A stretch of DNA of 64,000 nucleotides from Pleurodeles waltl (GCF_031143425.1 NC_090444.1:1309083324-1309147323); one strand, 5' to 3'. Shown: positions 35,801 through 50,260, numbered from the stretch's first letter. A program made the numbers and translations. Notes: a model not told the origin generated them from the letters alone.

Positions 35801-37309
35801 CGCAAATAGCAAATCACAGACTCTGGTGAGGTGTGGCGCCAAGGCTCACATTTACGCACTGACCTAGAGAGCACAGTGAGACATATAGGGGTCCCATGGT
35901 AGGGGCCCAAAGAGGATGACGCAGGGAGTCAGGAGTAGCACCCGCCGGGGTTTAGACAAGTCGTGGAGGAGTTTAGTGCAACTGTGGTACAAGCACAGCA
36001 TCAAAGCATATGCACCTACCCTTTCAATACCAGCATAGGGACACTTACCAGTTCTGGTGGTCATAAAGGACACCCTGGTGGTCATATAGGACACCCTCCA
36101 CATCTCAAGGCAAGGGTTCATTTTTTTATCAAGAGGAGACCGGAATTGGTACAAAACAGTGGCCCAGTCTACTCTGAAGGTTAGCTAATCTTCGTTATTG
36201 ATTTAGCACCATACACCCTCAAAAAGGTGACAAGAGTCCAAAATAATCCTATGGCACCACAATACACTGACCCTTCAGGCTGATATTTTCTTGTAATTCT
36301 CAGAAAAAGGTCATCAAAACAGTCAAGGAAGCTAGGTCCACCCTGGACATCTCTGACGAAAAGGCCTCGTAGACCCCAATGTAGTCAAGTCTAAAAGGGA
36401 TTAAGGAGGTTGAACCCGGACAACCCAAGGTCATAGGAAGAGATCTTTACAGTCCAAAAATGAGACAGGTGAAGACAAACAATAAATAAAGTAAACATAC
36501 CTAGAGATTAACTTTGTCAAACTGGTCAGGACTTGGCAGTGGTCTCTGAGGAATCAGAGGAAGAGGCGGCCTCTAAGAATAATATTTGAACTCAGCATGC
36601 AAGCTGTATGAGATTTGGAAGGGTTCCTGGGGAGAGAGTTGGAGGCTGGGCTAATGCTCCAGAACTGTTAAAGATTACCAACATAGGGAGGGGAGGTGCA
36701 TGTGGGATTTTTTTTTTTTTTTTTGTACTCTAGTTTTGGTTATGTAGCTTTATTCAATGATCTATAGGCACTGAGCTCAAGACTCTAGCTGGATGAAGCG
36801 GAGTGAGATGGGAGGGTGATAGGCGATCAGTACAACCTTATACTCAGGTTTGAGGCATTTCAGAGGAAATTGCCCAACAACGGGCAGGGGTCCAAAGATG
36901 ACACTTTAGACCTGTCCTTGGATACCAAATCACATAGGATCACAGGCGACAGTCAGGCCAGGATATATAGCCTCAATAGTAAGGGCTTAAACTCTTCATA
37001 AAAGAAGCTGGCCAGTCTTAGCTTCTTATGATCAACTAGGTGTGACATTTGTCTGCCATAGAATGAATGCTGAGAATTTCCTTCAGTATTTCTTTGCTTA
37101 CTCAAAATCGAAATCAGCTAGAGTAGCAATCTTGTGCAGTAAAAAAAAACAACCGGTAAGTATTACAAACACATGAAAATAAATCAGGTAGAAAATTGGG
37201 GTGGTGGTTCAAGTATGATTAAGGATGGTAGTAGGGAACTAGTGTCATAGGACAAATCTTAAGAGGATGCATTTAAAGAGTTCTACATTACCCTACACAT
37301 CACATAGGG
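32881..37309. other. USP45 upstream intron, largely unrecognised
   Basis: No confident gene is seen. A 26 bp poly-G run (34495-34520) and a 22 bp direct duplication CTGGTGGTCATAWAGGACACC at about 36052-36095 stand out. Segment 34530-34860 is more GC-rich and may be an unclassified repeat. T16 lies near 36710. Candidate 5' splice sites near 33651 and 36048 lack matching acceptors or recognisable protein. Confidence 0.4.
34495..34520. repeat. Poly-G tract, 26 bases
   Basis: The run is an uninterrupted 26 G on the plus strand. It could form G-quadruplex structure on that strand. The exact length may be uncertain in the assembly. Confidence 0.9.
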
Positions 37310-38150
37310 TAGATTACTACAAGACATTAATCTATAATTCCAGGAACACCTCCGATCTAAAATTCCAATAGACTGGAAAAAAACCCTAGCTGAACCTATT
37401 GAGACTGCAGACGTAATCAATATGTTAAAGCAGAGAAATATACTGAGGCCTGAAAGTTACTAGGCTGTTTTCTACTGGTTGCTCTGTTCCTCCTTAGCAC
37501 CAATACCTACAACGTTGTACACCAGCTTCAGACTGAATAAGGAAATAACCAACACAATGAAGGAGGCAACCATAGTTATCATCTCTAAGCTGGGGAAAAG
37601 TTTAACCCACTGTGCCTCTCACAGGCCAATATAGCTTTTAAATATTGATGTAAAAATCTTTACTAGCATTCTGGCGGGGCAGCTTCGAACCTTAATGCTG
37701 AGCTGATCAATGCTGACCACAGGATTCGTCCCTGGCAGGCAATGTAGTGACAAGACCAACAAAGTGCTGTATGGCATAGAAATTGCCTAAAGAATGCACA
37801 ATTACATTCTACTCCTCTAAATGAACCCTGAAAAGGTGTTTGTAGAGTTGACTGAATGTAGATATGGATGCAACAGGTCCTTCATGCATTGATATTCCAA
37901 CGATGATTCTGAGACCGAGCCTCAGCTAGACACATTAGTGTCAATAGTACTACAATTGATTTGTTCCATATCGAAAGAGACACTAGGCAAGGCTGCCAGC
38001 TCTCACTCTTACTATCTACCCTTGCTCTGGAGTGGCTAACCAACACCATCAGGTAGAGAATATACATGCTGGGTGTCAGAACAGGGCAAGAGGAGTTTAA
38101 GCTGATGTTATGTAATTTTGTAATGCATAAGTAAATATAAACATTTGACT
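37310..38150 (+). pseudogene. L1/Tx1-like reverse transcriptase relic
   Basis: The plus strand encodes the first half of an L1-clade RT with stops. An EATIVIISKLGKS block is followed by SHRPIxLLNIDVKIFTSILA near 37620-37680 and TGFVPGRQ near 37720-37740. A degenerate MNPEKVFVELTE stands where the first catalytic Asp motif should be. The following region to 38150 is heavily decayed. It is antisense to the host gene. Confidence 0.75.
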
Positions 38151-38159
38151 TCAGATATG

Positions 38160-38650
38160 TTTTTAAATCTTTGAAGAAGGTCATTTAATTTCATATAGTC
38201 ATAGTTATTAAATATTTAATAGAATATTAAGTTAACAGTATAGAGGTACTATTATTAACTTTTCATATGTAGGCTGACTTCTCTGCCATAGGAATGGAGA
38301 TCTCCAGAAGGTAAATTATAGGGAGAATTTGAAATGTTTATTAAACATTTAAAATAATTTTATATATTTATTTCATTTAGTTTAAGTGTAAAACAAAATA
38401 CAGAGCACAAATTAATTAATTGTGAGTAAAGTATTTCATTAATTTGAATAGATTAAAATAAAGCTAGAATTTTTAAAAGGAATTAAAAAAAATGCATCTA
38501 AAGTAACATGTTCATATTTAATTTTTACATGTTAAAAATTACAAAACGTTATGGATAGAAGTAATTTAAATTATACCATAAAATATTTATTTTTGTATTC
38601 ATATGTAACTTTTTAAACATGAAATATTATGTAGATTTTTAAAAACCTGA
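38160..38650. repeat. AT-rich tract
   Basis: About 490 bp are strongly A/T-rich, with words like TTTAAAAATT, TATATATTTATTT and AATTAATTAATT. No coding potential is seen. Confidence 0.6.
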
Positions 38651-39599
38651 AATGTCTCCATTATTTTCGGTGGAGGATGTTGCAGTAGAAGTGGCTGGCC
38701 ATATGTGGTGCTGGATTTACATGAGGTATGAGCTGGAGTACACTTCCCACCGTATGTGTTCTTTTTGGCTGCGATAACTTTAGAAGTGTAGTTTGTGATT
38801 AGTAATGGGCTTAATCTTTTGTGGGTGGCTGCCTCTCCCTACTTAAACCGATCCTTTTTAGTAATAGGTATTCCCTATTTCCAGCCATTCCCCACAGTTC
38901 TTCCAACATTTACTACTAAGTAGTAAACATAGGCGTGTGTGAATTCATGGCATTCTCTGTGCATGTTATTATGTGTGCAAGTTGTAATGACAGTTCTAAA
39001 AAAAAAAAACTGGAGATAACTTATGGATACGAGGGGAATTGGAAGGTGCTGAGGAAAGGAACAGAGCTGTGGAGGGAAGCTCCTGTTGTTACCCACCTTT
39101 GTACTGTCTTTATAAAATAAACTCCACCTTCTCACCACTTGTGTCATATGCTGTGCAAGATTCTTTTGATATCATCTCAGATGCAACACTGGCAGGGTAT
39201 CACCTTTCGGATGCAGCAAGAATCACACCACAGAAAAGGTACGAAGAAGGAGATTTACACTTAAAGGTTTGTGAATTATGTTTTGGAGAAAGTAGTATTA
39301 TTGTAGTATTACCTTATGTCCCACAGAATGCAGTTTGTGAATCAGGACCTACCTGTGCGACTCTTGAGTTGTTCAGACATTCTTACTCATTTTGATAGCA
39401 TTCATCAGTGCTTATATATTTGAATAGTTTCAGTAAACTAATTTGGAATCATAATCACTGTTATATAGTGTATTTTCAGGTGTATGACTACATTTTCTTT
39501 GTTTCTGTACAGCTTGCACTGCTACCACGACTGCCCTGAGGGTAGTCTCCTCACCTGTCTGCTAGTTCTCCTGTGATTTCCTGTCCTCCTTCTGTTCAG
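38651..39599. other. Intronic sequence
   Basis: No gene or repeat is recognised. The 118-codon plus frame at 39039-39395 has no known motif. Confidence 0.4.
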
Positions 39600-41720
39600 C
39601 ACTGATCCACTCGCTCAGGCCATGTCACAGAAATCATATGGACCGATCACTCCATCGTCCACTTCAGCATCTCCAGCCCCTGCTCCTCCACCCACAAGAT
39701 GACCAGCACCCCTCACCAGAGGTGGAACAAAATCTCAGAGAACAGGGGGTGAAAAACTTCAACGTCTGGATCACTAACAGCATCGTCTCCATCAAGAACA
39801 ACAATCAGGGAAAATCCTCCAAAAAGGCCAGCTGGTACACTCAAGAACTCAGAACAGAAAAACGATACAACAAACAGCTGTAGAAGAGATAGCACCCCAG
39901 CAAAGATGCCTACGACAGAGCAACTTTCAAGACCTCCCTCAGCCTCAACCAACGCCTGCTGAGAGCAACAAAGACCGCCCTTGCCGCATGCATCGAAACC
40001 AGTGCCAACAACACTAAGGAACTTTTCAACATCGTTAAGGAATTCTCCAAACCGGCTGCCAGCGAAAACAACATCACACCCTCACAGGAGCTGTGTGACA
40101 AACTTGCCCACTTATTCCGTGACAAGATCACAACCATATACAAAATTGTCAAACTCAAACCCACACCTACGGACTTCCTCGAAAGATATGCCACCACCGT
40201 AACTGACACGAACCACACACTGACCACCTGGAACATCCTCTCCACCCAGGACATCACATCCACCATGAAATCCATCCACTCGGGAGCTCCCACAGACCCA
40301 CGTCCGCACCACATCTTCATCCTTGGAAACCAAAGGATTGGCCACAAACTCAACACCCTGCTCAACTCCTTTATCACCACCACAACTTTCCTGATGCCTG
40401 GAAACAGGCTGAAGTAAGACCACTACTCAAAAAACCCTCCGCCGACCCCAGCAAAGCCAAAAACTACTGACTAATCTCCCTGCTCCCATTCCCAGTGAAG
40501 CTACTGGAAAAGATCATCAACAAGCGATTCATGGCATACCTGGAGCAGAACCAGCTAGTCGACGCCTCTCAATCTGGCTCCCACAGCAATCACAGCACCA
40601 AAGCTGCCCTGATCGCAGCCTCCAATTACATCCGAGCCCTCCTCGACTGATGAGAATCAGTAGCTTTTATCTTCCTCAACCTCTCAGCAGCCTTATTCAC
40701 CGTATCCCACCGCATACTGATCAAAAGACCCTATCACATCAGCATCCATAGGAACGCGCTCAGATGGATTACCTCTTTCCTTAGTGGAAGAACCCAGAGG
40801 ATCCACCATCCATCTGAACCCAAGGAGAGCACTTGTGGCGTCCTTTAGCCCCACGCTATTCAAAGCATATATGATCCCACTGGCCAACATCGTCAGATCC
40901 CAAGTTCTCAACATAATTTCCTACGCAGACGACACCCAACTCATCCTCCCACTCAACAACGACCCTCCACCACCAGAACCAACTTCCACAGATGCTTGAC
41001 AAGCGCTGCTGACTGAATGAAGAACAACTGCCTGCAGCTGAACACGGAAAAGACAGAAGTACTGATCTTTGGCAATAGCAGCAACACATGGAACAACTCC
41101 GGGTGGCCATCAGACCTAAGACCCACACCCACTCCCTCCGACCATGCCAGAAACCTCTGAAACATAATTGACAACAAGCTGACCATGGCATCACAGACCA
41201 ACACTGTCTCCTCCGCCTGCTTCCTCACTTTGCGCATGCTACGTAAGATCTTCAAGTGGCTATCCCTACACACGAGACGCACCATGACACAGGCCCTCAT
41301 CACCAGCCGAATGTACTACTGCAACGCCCTCTACATAGGAATCACCACATACTTCCTACAGAGACTTCAGAGCATTCAGACCGTCCCAGACAGACTCGTC
41401 CTTTCCTTGACGAACCCACATCATACCCCACCTCAGGCAACTCCACTGGCTCCCCATACAAAAGACATGTCAATTCAAGCTGCTGACCCTCACACACAAG
41501 GCTCTACAAAACCAAAGACCCGTGTAACCACCGCCTGAACTTCCACCAACAGTCAAGAAGACTCTGTTCTGCCTCCCTTTCACTTGCCCATACTACCTGC
41601 AAACCCACCAAGAAGTGGTGCACTGCGATGCAGCAGACCGCTGCAGCTTAGGCTAGCCATTCTGTGCCAAGGCTGCCATGGACACCTGCCCTAGAGTTCT
41701 GAGTTTCTAAGCAACTCCAC
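39600..41720 (+). pseudogene. L2/CR1-type LINE relic (endonuclease end and RT)
   Basis: The plus strand encodes, with many frame breaks, the end of the endonuclease (TDHSIVHFSIS near 39630), a linker (ASWYTQELRTEKRY, NTKELFNIVKEFS) and then RT. RT motifs are LLEKIINKRF, an altered first Asp block (LNLSAALFTVSHRIL near 40675), SFLSGRTQRI, SYADDTQLIL with YADD at 40922-40933, and QLNTEKTEVLIFG. The last catalytic pair is intact but the first Asp is lost. The C-terminal SRMYYCNALY and RLQSIQ words follow. Sequence is unusually C-rich. It is antisense to the host gene. Confidence 0.85.
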
Positions 41721-41879
41721 TCACTTTTCCCAAACTCAAGGTAACAAAGGATTGGGTGTTAAAACTCGGGCTAAGAAAAATCTCTGATGATGATCTAGCT
41801 TACACTATGCTGAACACATTTGGATCCTCAATTGAACAAATAACTCATATCCAAATTAGTCCAGACTATTAAATCAGTC

Positions 41880-43270
41880 AGGGAAATGTATTCTATCCTG
41901 TACTCCGTTTAACTGTGGTGCTTTGGATGGACACCAGTCAGTGACTTCGTATATTCTGCTTGATTCAAATTGGAATTTTATGGCTGCAAATGAGACTCGG
42001 CTGGTCTTTCCCAGAGCTGTCTAACAAAAATCAAGATGGTTCTAAAACTCTAGGGAAAAACCACAACATTCAAAGGGGAGGCGGAATTGAGATATTTATC
42101 ACCTGTATCACATTTCTAAGTGGCATCACATTGCCATTGCATTTTTGTTAAGTGCCCTATGTCGTCACTGACTACTTGCAATACTGTGGAGATAGATCAT
42201 CCTTTTGACTGCCTCTTCTAAATATACTAATATTATTTAAGCTATAAAACAGGTGGCAATCTGTCACAGAGATGTGTTGTTTATTGGCGATTTTGAATCC
42301 TTAAGATGCCAAGTCGTGTGGCTTTCTGGAATTGGCTAACTCCTTCACTTTGAACAACCGGTGCACAAACCTATACACAAAGCATCCCAAACACTTAATT
42401 TTGTTTGAGCTTCTGTTGGCTGACGTCACTCAGATTCCACCTATGGGCTGGTCAGACCACTTTATAGTACAGTTATATAGTAACGTTATACTGCCTATGA
42501 AGTAAATAGAGTGTAGAGTACTCCTCTGATCCACCTATGGGAGAAGGAAGGTGTAGGATTGGCCAGCAGCGAGAAATATAGGTTAATATCTGCTAAAAAA
42601 AAAAATTGAAGCGTATTAGACAACAGTTGGCAGGCTTAAGCCCTTACATCTAAATTATACCTTGTTAGTTAAAGAACTAAAGCTACACACATTAGACTAT
42701 TTCACTGCTGATAGCGCAGAGGACACAAGAGGGCTTGATTAACTGTTAAGCTCAGATGTTTCAGTTGCAGTACTACCAAGGCAAAAAATGGTCCTTTGAA
42801 ATTGAAATTATTCTTGGTCTTAAAGTCTCTCCTAAATGTACCTTGCAGAGTGCACAGGGAAACATCCTAATATTTTTGTGATGAACGTGCTGCCACTCTT
42901 AATATCTCAAGAACTCAGATCCACAATGAATGCTCAGGGTGGCTTATCCTTTTGGAACTCTACATTGCATTTTGACATAGCAACTGAATGTATGCAGGTC
43001 CCTGGGACAAGGGGTGGATAATTATCAAACCGATTTTTATTCTAATCCTCCTAGCCTTTCTCATTAAGGGTTTAAAACAAATTCAATGTCTAGTAATATT
43101 TATAATAAAACCTGGCAAACATCCCCTAGAAAAAACAAATATATAAAGCCAGCCCTAGTTTACTCAATAGAGAAATCAAAATAATGGGGAAAATCCTAGC
43201 CAATAGGCTTTGCCCAATACTGCCCCTATACAGGGACAACTGTGTGCGTGAAGGATTCACAATAGCTTGG
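41880..43270 (+). pseudogene. Degenerate LINE pieces (endonuclease-like, then L1-like RT)
   Basis: A RGGGIEIFITC-like endonuclease motif lies at 42090-42120 with a weak downstream match around 42330-42470. At 43140-43270 an L1-type RT motif, SLLNREIKIMGKILANRLCP, is readable. The two may belong to one decayed L1-like element or to two. Much of the interval is unreadable. Confidence 0.45.
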
Positions 43271-46200
43271 TGTAACAACAAAGTTGTGCACCACCAGTGG
43301 GAAACACCTGCAGAAGATAATGAACTGCAGTACAGTACTTATGCTTTCATTTGTGGGTTGTGCTTCCTCAAAACCACTTCTAACTTCTAAGACTTTCCAG
43401 GTAAACCCTGGCCACCTTGGCTTGGGAGAACATCTAAGTTTGTCTCTTACTGCAACTCTCAGTTGTGAGGGATACATTACACTGGCCAGTGCTCCAAGAA
43501 TGATAAATTCATTCTGGAGGTTCTGTACCCCCCATCCTCTTTACGTCCCTGTTTTTCCTGGATGTCAGCTCACAAATTGGATCTGCTCTCCTAATGAATC
43601 AACCTGCCTAATTTCAAAGTCCACCACAGAAAACTCTGAAATTCTTCCCTAGAAGTCACCAGACCTGTTCTCTGTCCAATATTCTCTGACTGTTTATTCC
43701 TCATTGCTATCAATATCGCTCACTTCACCACAAATGATCCATCATCTTCACAAGAATCCATTATCTTTAATAAGAAGAACTGCATGGCTTCTTGAAAAAC
43801 CTTACCAGTGCCCTGCTCTGGCAAGCCTAACAACCGCAGATTGATATCCTTCCTACCATTTTCCACTTTTTTCAATCTGTCCTGAACATGCACTACAGAT
43901 GTAGCTACAGATCATTAAAGTCAGTAGCTTCTGATGCTGCTTCATTGTGTGACCTCAAACCATTGCTGAGGGGGATATCAATATAGACATGACTTAACCT
44001 CATGCTCTTATCCTCCAGAGAACTCAATTCTTGTGGAGCAGTGCTCTTAGATTGCCTTAAAATTGACAACATATCTCCCCTATAGGCGAAACTCTCTGCC
44101 AATCTTAACTTCTGTTCTGTGTGCAGCCTCACATATCTTTGGAACTGAACTATTAGACTATTTTTAACTAGGCTTTAATCAACTCAGAGGCTGCTTGCTC
44201 TTGGTAGTTGACACTTTGATACAGAAACTCTTGTCCATGCCTTGATATATCTACCACCTTCAACACCGTTAAACATTATAAACTAATTATCTCTTCAAAA
44301 GCCATAAAGGAATTGATGACGTAGTCATTAAATGGTCAATATTATAAATGAATAATCAATGTGATCAGATCAGATCAAAATCGGAAACTGCTTTTTCATT
44401 TCCACAAGGTTCCATTTTGGTCCCAACCTTGGAGGCATCCTCAAGAAATCAGGGATTCAGTCATCATACCTCTTGAAACTTAACTCAGAAAGTTTCTCCC
44501 AATTTTGCCCACACATTCTATTATATAGGTCTAATACTATGGGATCTCCAGAAATATTCTCTTATACTGCTGCTAAGGATAGGTCAAAGTCACTGGGCAT
44601 TATCTATGACAGAAGGACTTACCTTACCAATACAAATTAATGTAATGGCTAAAAATGCACAATACCAATGCATGAACTATGGAGGGAAGGATAAGAAAGT
44701 TCATTCCAGAACACGACCTCAAAAACAGAGTTGAATACTTTGATCTGTTAAGAGTCTATTATGACAACTCTTTCTAAAACAACTTATCAAATAAGCAAGT
44801 AAGGGGTAATATCTGCATGCAATGCTCACTTTATCCTTGAAAGCAAAAGACTTCAAGCACATCACCCCTACATCCCTTTGCCTGATCAATTAATGTTAAC
44901 TATCTGGAGGCAGGGCAGTGAGAATTCAGAACTCACTCTGTCCTGTTCTATGCATCACCACTTCTCCTGCAATGTTCAAGAAGGATCTTCAATTTCTACT
45001 TTTGCAAGTATATGTCCAATTTGGTGCCTTCTACTGCTTTTCCAATTTCTGTCTTCCTCACACAACTTGTTTTTCATGGCTACTCTCTTCCTGTCTTTAA
45101 TATTGTGGTTTCACGCTACTTTTTGGCTGTGTCCTCCAACTTTGTCTTTTTATAGTCACCGCCCTTTATATCAATAGCTTTCTCTTTTAAAAACAGTTTT
45201 ATCTTTACTGTCACTCATTCGCGATTCTCACTTCTTCTCCACTGTTGTATTTACTTGTAATAAGTCTTCACTTCTGCAGTAACAGTTGTTTTTATGTCTT
45301 TTCAGCTACGTGCTATGGGCATCTCTTCTAACTTGCACATTTTCCCTTTTGTATTCTCTCCCCCTTATTGACATTTGCAAGCATAGGGTCTTATCTCTGA
45401 ATATTCCATATCTATCTGCATGGCTGTCTTATGGTTATATTCTTGTAACCGGACTGGCCCTGGAACTGTTGCAACCCCATGCAAAAATGTTCAACTACCC
45501 CACATCATCACCCCTCGTACACACCCACACAAACTTGCACATCCACTCCTATGTTCTCTTAATGTAAATCACCTACATATTTTCACTGGTAAATGAATGA
45601 GTGAACATAGAACTCACTAAAACGGAAAACATTTAGAAACAAATGGCATGTCATCTTAGTTGGCAGAAATTAAACAAGCACTTTTTACTGAGAAAATAAA
45701 ATGTAATGTTTGATTTTTTTAAACAGGTAATGGTTTGTGTGTTACCAGTGAGGGAAATACTTATAATGCACTTTATTTTCGAATGCACACTAAAGGCTGC
45801 TGACGTTTTTACTATTCCCCCTTGTTCAGACACTGGTTGTAAAGCAATTGTGCTGGGTTTAAATCTTTTCCTTAAGTCAGAAGATCCTTCGCCCCTATTC
45901 TCTAGCTGTTGCACACAAAAGTCTGAGCTTGCCAAGTTATAGGTATGGACCTCCTTGTACTATGTCCATCAGTCATATTGTTCCCCAGCATCTTAGGGTA
46001 CAGCTCTAGCAGTATAAAACAAAAACAATAAATGAATACATAACATGCTTTCCTCAAAAGTTCTGGCCTTCAAACACCTGAGTTACGTTACTGGGCAATA
46101 ATGGAATACCCCTATTATCTCTCCTACAATCATGCTGTTTTCACAAGTAGTATCTAATGTCAAAGGTGGCAACATAAGGATCACAACACCTTAGGTAGAC

Positions 46201-47493
46201 CAGCCTAACTTGGACCCAATCCAAATGAAAGACAGAAGGCTGCACTCTCAGCCTGTGGAGTGACACACCGTGAGGTGGATGTCTAAACATTTCACAGACT
46301 AATTAAATATAAATAAGGCATCACACTATTTTCACACATGTGAAACTACATGCCATGGACTCGGTCAGGTCTGACATCGGCCCACACTGCAACACACTAG
46401 TAGGAAGCTCCCTACACATGAAATGCTCTGGACTTAGCACATATCGGTGTAAACACTAACCAACATTGTTGGCATCTCTTTGCCCCGTCAATAATATTTT
46501 GTTTTCCTTGGATACAGCATCTAATTGTGAAATGTAGTTACCAATCTCGACTCATGCTATTTGCTATGGATATGCTAAAACGATTCACAGTTAAACACTG
46601 GTTGCACACCCCCAAAACCATATTCATTTTGGCTACATGAATTTGCTTTGAATGTCCAGCTACAAGAACTGAGACACAAAAACGTTTCCCCTCTAGGCAG
46701 CACACAGAGGACTAATGGAGTTACTTCATGGACTGTAAACACTTATGCACACTTTGATACAATGTACAGTTCCCCCGACTGCTCTGTGCTACAAACATGG
46801 GTTGTATCAGCCATGAACCACCCTCAAGATGGGTTAGTAATACTCCTGGTCTTACCCGACTGATTGTGAGGCTGCACTGCACTCATGCCCATTGCTTGCG
46901 CTACAGCCTGTTGTTTCTATTTCCCTTAAAGGATAACAAAAATGCATAACAAATATTTGAGAGAGGAAGCGGAGAACATCCCCCCTTTCCATCAAACCAA
47001 AGAAATGTCTGTCCTGGTGAATAAGTTACTGGTGCATTTAAAGTGCGACTTTTCTCAAAAGGGTACAATCGTCAACAAAGAAGTTTAAAGACAAAAACCA
47101 AGACAAAATATTTCTACAGACCACTGCCTCGCTTGTATTATACACACACTTTTATTGTTCATGAGTCTTTACACTGTGTGACCACGTGATATCAACTTGT
47201 TTTGATGAATTAAATGTTACAATTGGATGTTTTGCTATACGTCTGTGGTCACCAGTTTCATTGCTTCAATTACTGTTGCTAAATTGTAATTGGATTTCTC
47301 AGTATTTACTACCCCGACAAGGCATTGAAGCGCTTTTCAGTGAGTAGCAGACTGCTCTGGAACATACACATACATACATTTAACCATAAGTAAAATATAC
47401 ATTTGTTAAAACAGGCCTAACAAGCATGTATATAATTGTAAGATAAAATAGTTATCCTACCTATTTGTACAAAGAAATACACATATCTAATTA
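43271..47493. other. USP45 upstream intron, nothing recognised
   Basis: AT-rich to pyrimidine-rich sequence with no convincing exon, RNA gene or transposon signature. The open frames here are short and without motifs. Confidence 0.4.
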
Positions 47494-47518
47494 CATATAT
47501 ATATATATATATATATAT
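47494..47518. repeat. (TA)n microsatellite
   Basis: About 12 TA units. It lies at the 3' side of the minus-strand LINE that starts at about 47525 and may be that element's tail microsatellite. Confidence 0.85.
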
Positions 47519-47524
47519 GAGTAT

Positions 47525-50260
47525 GGTGAATATGTATAAAGAGTCAACTCTTGAGTAGTCTTCAAAAGATAAGATAGTTATTTGTGGATCTTATATTTGG
47601 GGCTAATACATTTCCACAGTTTCGCCGCTAGAACAGAGAAAGATTGTCTTTTTTCTTGTATGGTAGTGTTTGAGGCAGGGTTTCTTTGTTGACTGTATTT
47701 TGTGATTTTTATTCCTGACGAAAAGCAGTCCTGTTCCATGTATTGCTTTGTGGGTGATACAAAGAAGCTTGAAGATGGATTCTTTGACAACTGGGTACCA
47801 AAGGCGGGGCAGATGTGGGCTTGTGGCTTTACATGTAGAAGTAGTCTTGCAGCTGAGTTCTGACTACGTTGTAGTTTTTTCATAGTAGAGATGATCCATG
47901 GTAGGAGGTCATTAGCGTAATCTAGTTTAGATAGTACTAGAGAAATAGTAGCCTTACTTTGTGTGGAAGTCCGAGGTGGGGGAAGATGCGTCTCAGAGAT
48001 TTCATGGTGGTGAAGCTTGATCTTGCCAATTTGTCCACTTAAGCATTCATTGTTAACTTGGAGTCCAAGGTAATTCCAAGGTATCTAATGTCCTTAAATA
48101 CTTTAGGAGGTGATCTCAGAGTGTCAGGCCAGGCACAGAGTGTGTCATAATTTTTCTAATCACCACATGTGAGCATTTCCGTTTTGGAAGCAGTCAGTTT
48201 GAGATGGCTCTATGTCATCCACTGATCAACAGCTCTAAAGCAACTGAAGATTTGTGAGTTTCCAATGTCTTTGGGCCGCTCCAGTTTAACAAGTGTTTGT
48301 GTGTCATCTGCATAGTTGTAGCATGTGAATTTAAATTAATTTATCATTGCCAGTAATGACACCATTTAGATGTTGGAAGGCATGGGTGAGATGTTTGAGC
48401 CTTGCGGGGGGACCTCTGCTTTTGTGAAGTACGGTATGAATGGGAAAGGGGGAGTATGGATGATATGTGTTCTGTTTTGAAGGAATCAAGTGATCCAGTC
48501 GAGAGCAGTCCCCTCTTTGCCAGCTTCGTAGAGTCTTTGTATTAAGGTGTCATGGTCAATTGTGTCAAAGACAGCAGAGAGGTCCAGGAGAAGAAGTGCA
48601 GCAACTCCATTGCGGTCTATTGTGTTTTTAAGGTCATCCCAGATAGCAATGAGGGAAGATTCAGTGCCTCTTCCTGGGCGGAACACAGTTTGGTAGTCTG
48701 AAAGTTATCTTCAATAAACTGTGACATCTGGGCGAAAGCTGCTCTTTCTATCAGTTTGCCTAGGAAAGGTCCATTTGTAATTGGTCTGTAGTTGATGGGA
48801 TAATGCAAGTCCGGGTTTGTTTTCTTTAATAATGGGCGTATGTGTGCCTTTTTAAAGTCCTCAAGAAATATTCCTGTAGTTAAAGAATTATTGGTGATTT
48901 TTCTTACTGGTGTGGCAAAAGATGTAGATAAAATAATGTTCTTGAAGATGTGTGGTGGACAAGGGTCAGAAGGGCAGCCGGAAGACCTGCTTGCTTTGAC
49001 CAGATCGATAAATTCACTTTGTGATATTTATTTGAAGGGATGCAGAGGCTGGGTTGCCTTACTCTTGAGGGGATTTTTTGAAACCGTTGGTGCTTGTTTT
49101 AAATAGGAATCCTATGTGTCTGCCTTGGTTTGGAAATTATTTACTAGTTTGTCTGAACTCTTGATTAATGGGATGAGTTCCTTCCTTGAATTTAGGTTTT
49201 CGAAATACGATGAGAATTTTATAAAATTCTTTATTTGCAGATATAGCATTTTGAATTCTGACTGAGTACTACCTCTTTTTTTTGCATTTTTGATTGATGA
49301 TTTATATATTTGTGTAGGTGAAGTTTGTCTTGAATGTTGTTTGTTTTGAACCAGGTTTGTTTTAGCCTTCTGATTTGTTGTCTTACCTTTTTTAGTTCTG
49401 TATGTCTCCAAGGTGCTTGTTTTCTTTTGCCCTGTTTTGTTTTTCTGAGTGGTATTAGGATATTGAAAGCTTCCTGTAGCCACTCATAACGTTTTTAACA
49501 TGATTTACTGTGTCTAGATCTGTGTTGGCTGTTAGTTGTGTTTCTAAGTATTCAAAATTTAGTTTGTTCCATAGTTGATTGCTGGATGCAGGTAAGGTGG
49601 TCTTGGGTGTATTGATTTGTTGTGTTTTATGTTGGAAAATTATCAAATGGAGGTCTGACTATGTGACTGGTGTGATGCTTTGAACGCTAACAAGTACTTA
49701 GTTTGCAAAAATGACATCTAGGAAGTGTCCAGCAATGTGTGTGGGATTGTGTAAAATCTCATGTAGGTTCAATGTGACTAGGCCAGTGATGATAGCTTTT
49801 GGATGGGGCATATTGGGTTTGTCAAACCGAATGGTTACATCCCAAAAATGCAAAGGTTGGAGTATAGTGTTATAAGGCTTGAAACTGTGTCTGAATTCTG
49901 AAAGCGAATGCTGAATTACTAGGTGGTGGTCTGAAAAGGAGGAGGAAGTTGGTGTTGGGTTGCATCTGTTGATGAGGGCCTCACAATCTTGTATGGAGAT
50001 GTTGTCTGTTTTGTTTAGATTTATTGCTTGTTTGAATGTAACAGCCTGTCCACCTCCTCTTTTGTCTATATGGTTTTGTGTACAAACAAATTCCAATAAT
50101 AGTCTTTTTTTTTATTCGGTGTGAAAGCCAATTCCCGCAGTTTTGGCTATACTTTACATCTCTAATACAGTTTCAGTAAGAGTAGGCAGATTTTAGTCCC
50201 TCCGTCTTGACGATAAGTTGACGGCCATCAGGGCTCCCACACACGACAAAATTAATGCCA
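47525..50260 (-). pseudogene. 5'-truncated L2/CR1-type LINE
   Basis: Minus-strand pieces in order are as follows. The endonuclease C-terminal half comes first (KRGGGQAVTF near 50040, SDHHLVIQHSL, GHFLDVIFAN at 49698-50096). Linker regions follow (49112-49646). RT then has INYRPITN and LGKLIERAAFAQM (48617-48808), FRPGRGTESSLIAIWDDL and LLLDLSAVFDTIDHDTLI (48486-48686). YADDT is at about 48302-48316, and the C-terminal KLQRSQNSAARLLL block follows (47578-47883). Frameshifts separate the blocks, but the catalytic RT residues remain readable. It lies in sense orientation to the host gene. Confidence 0.88.
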
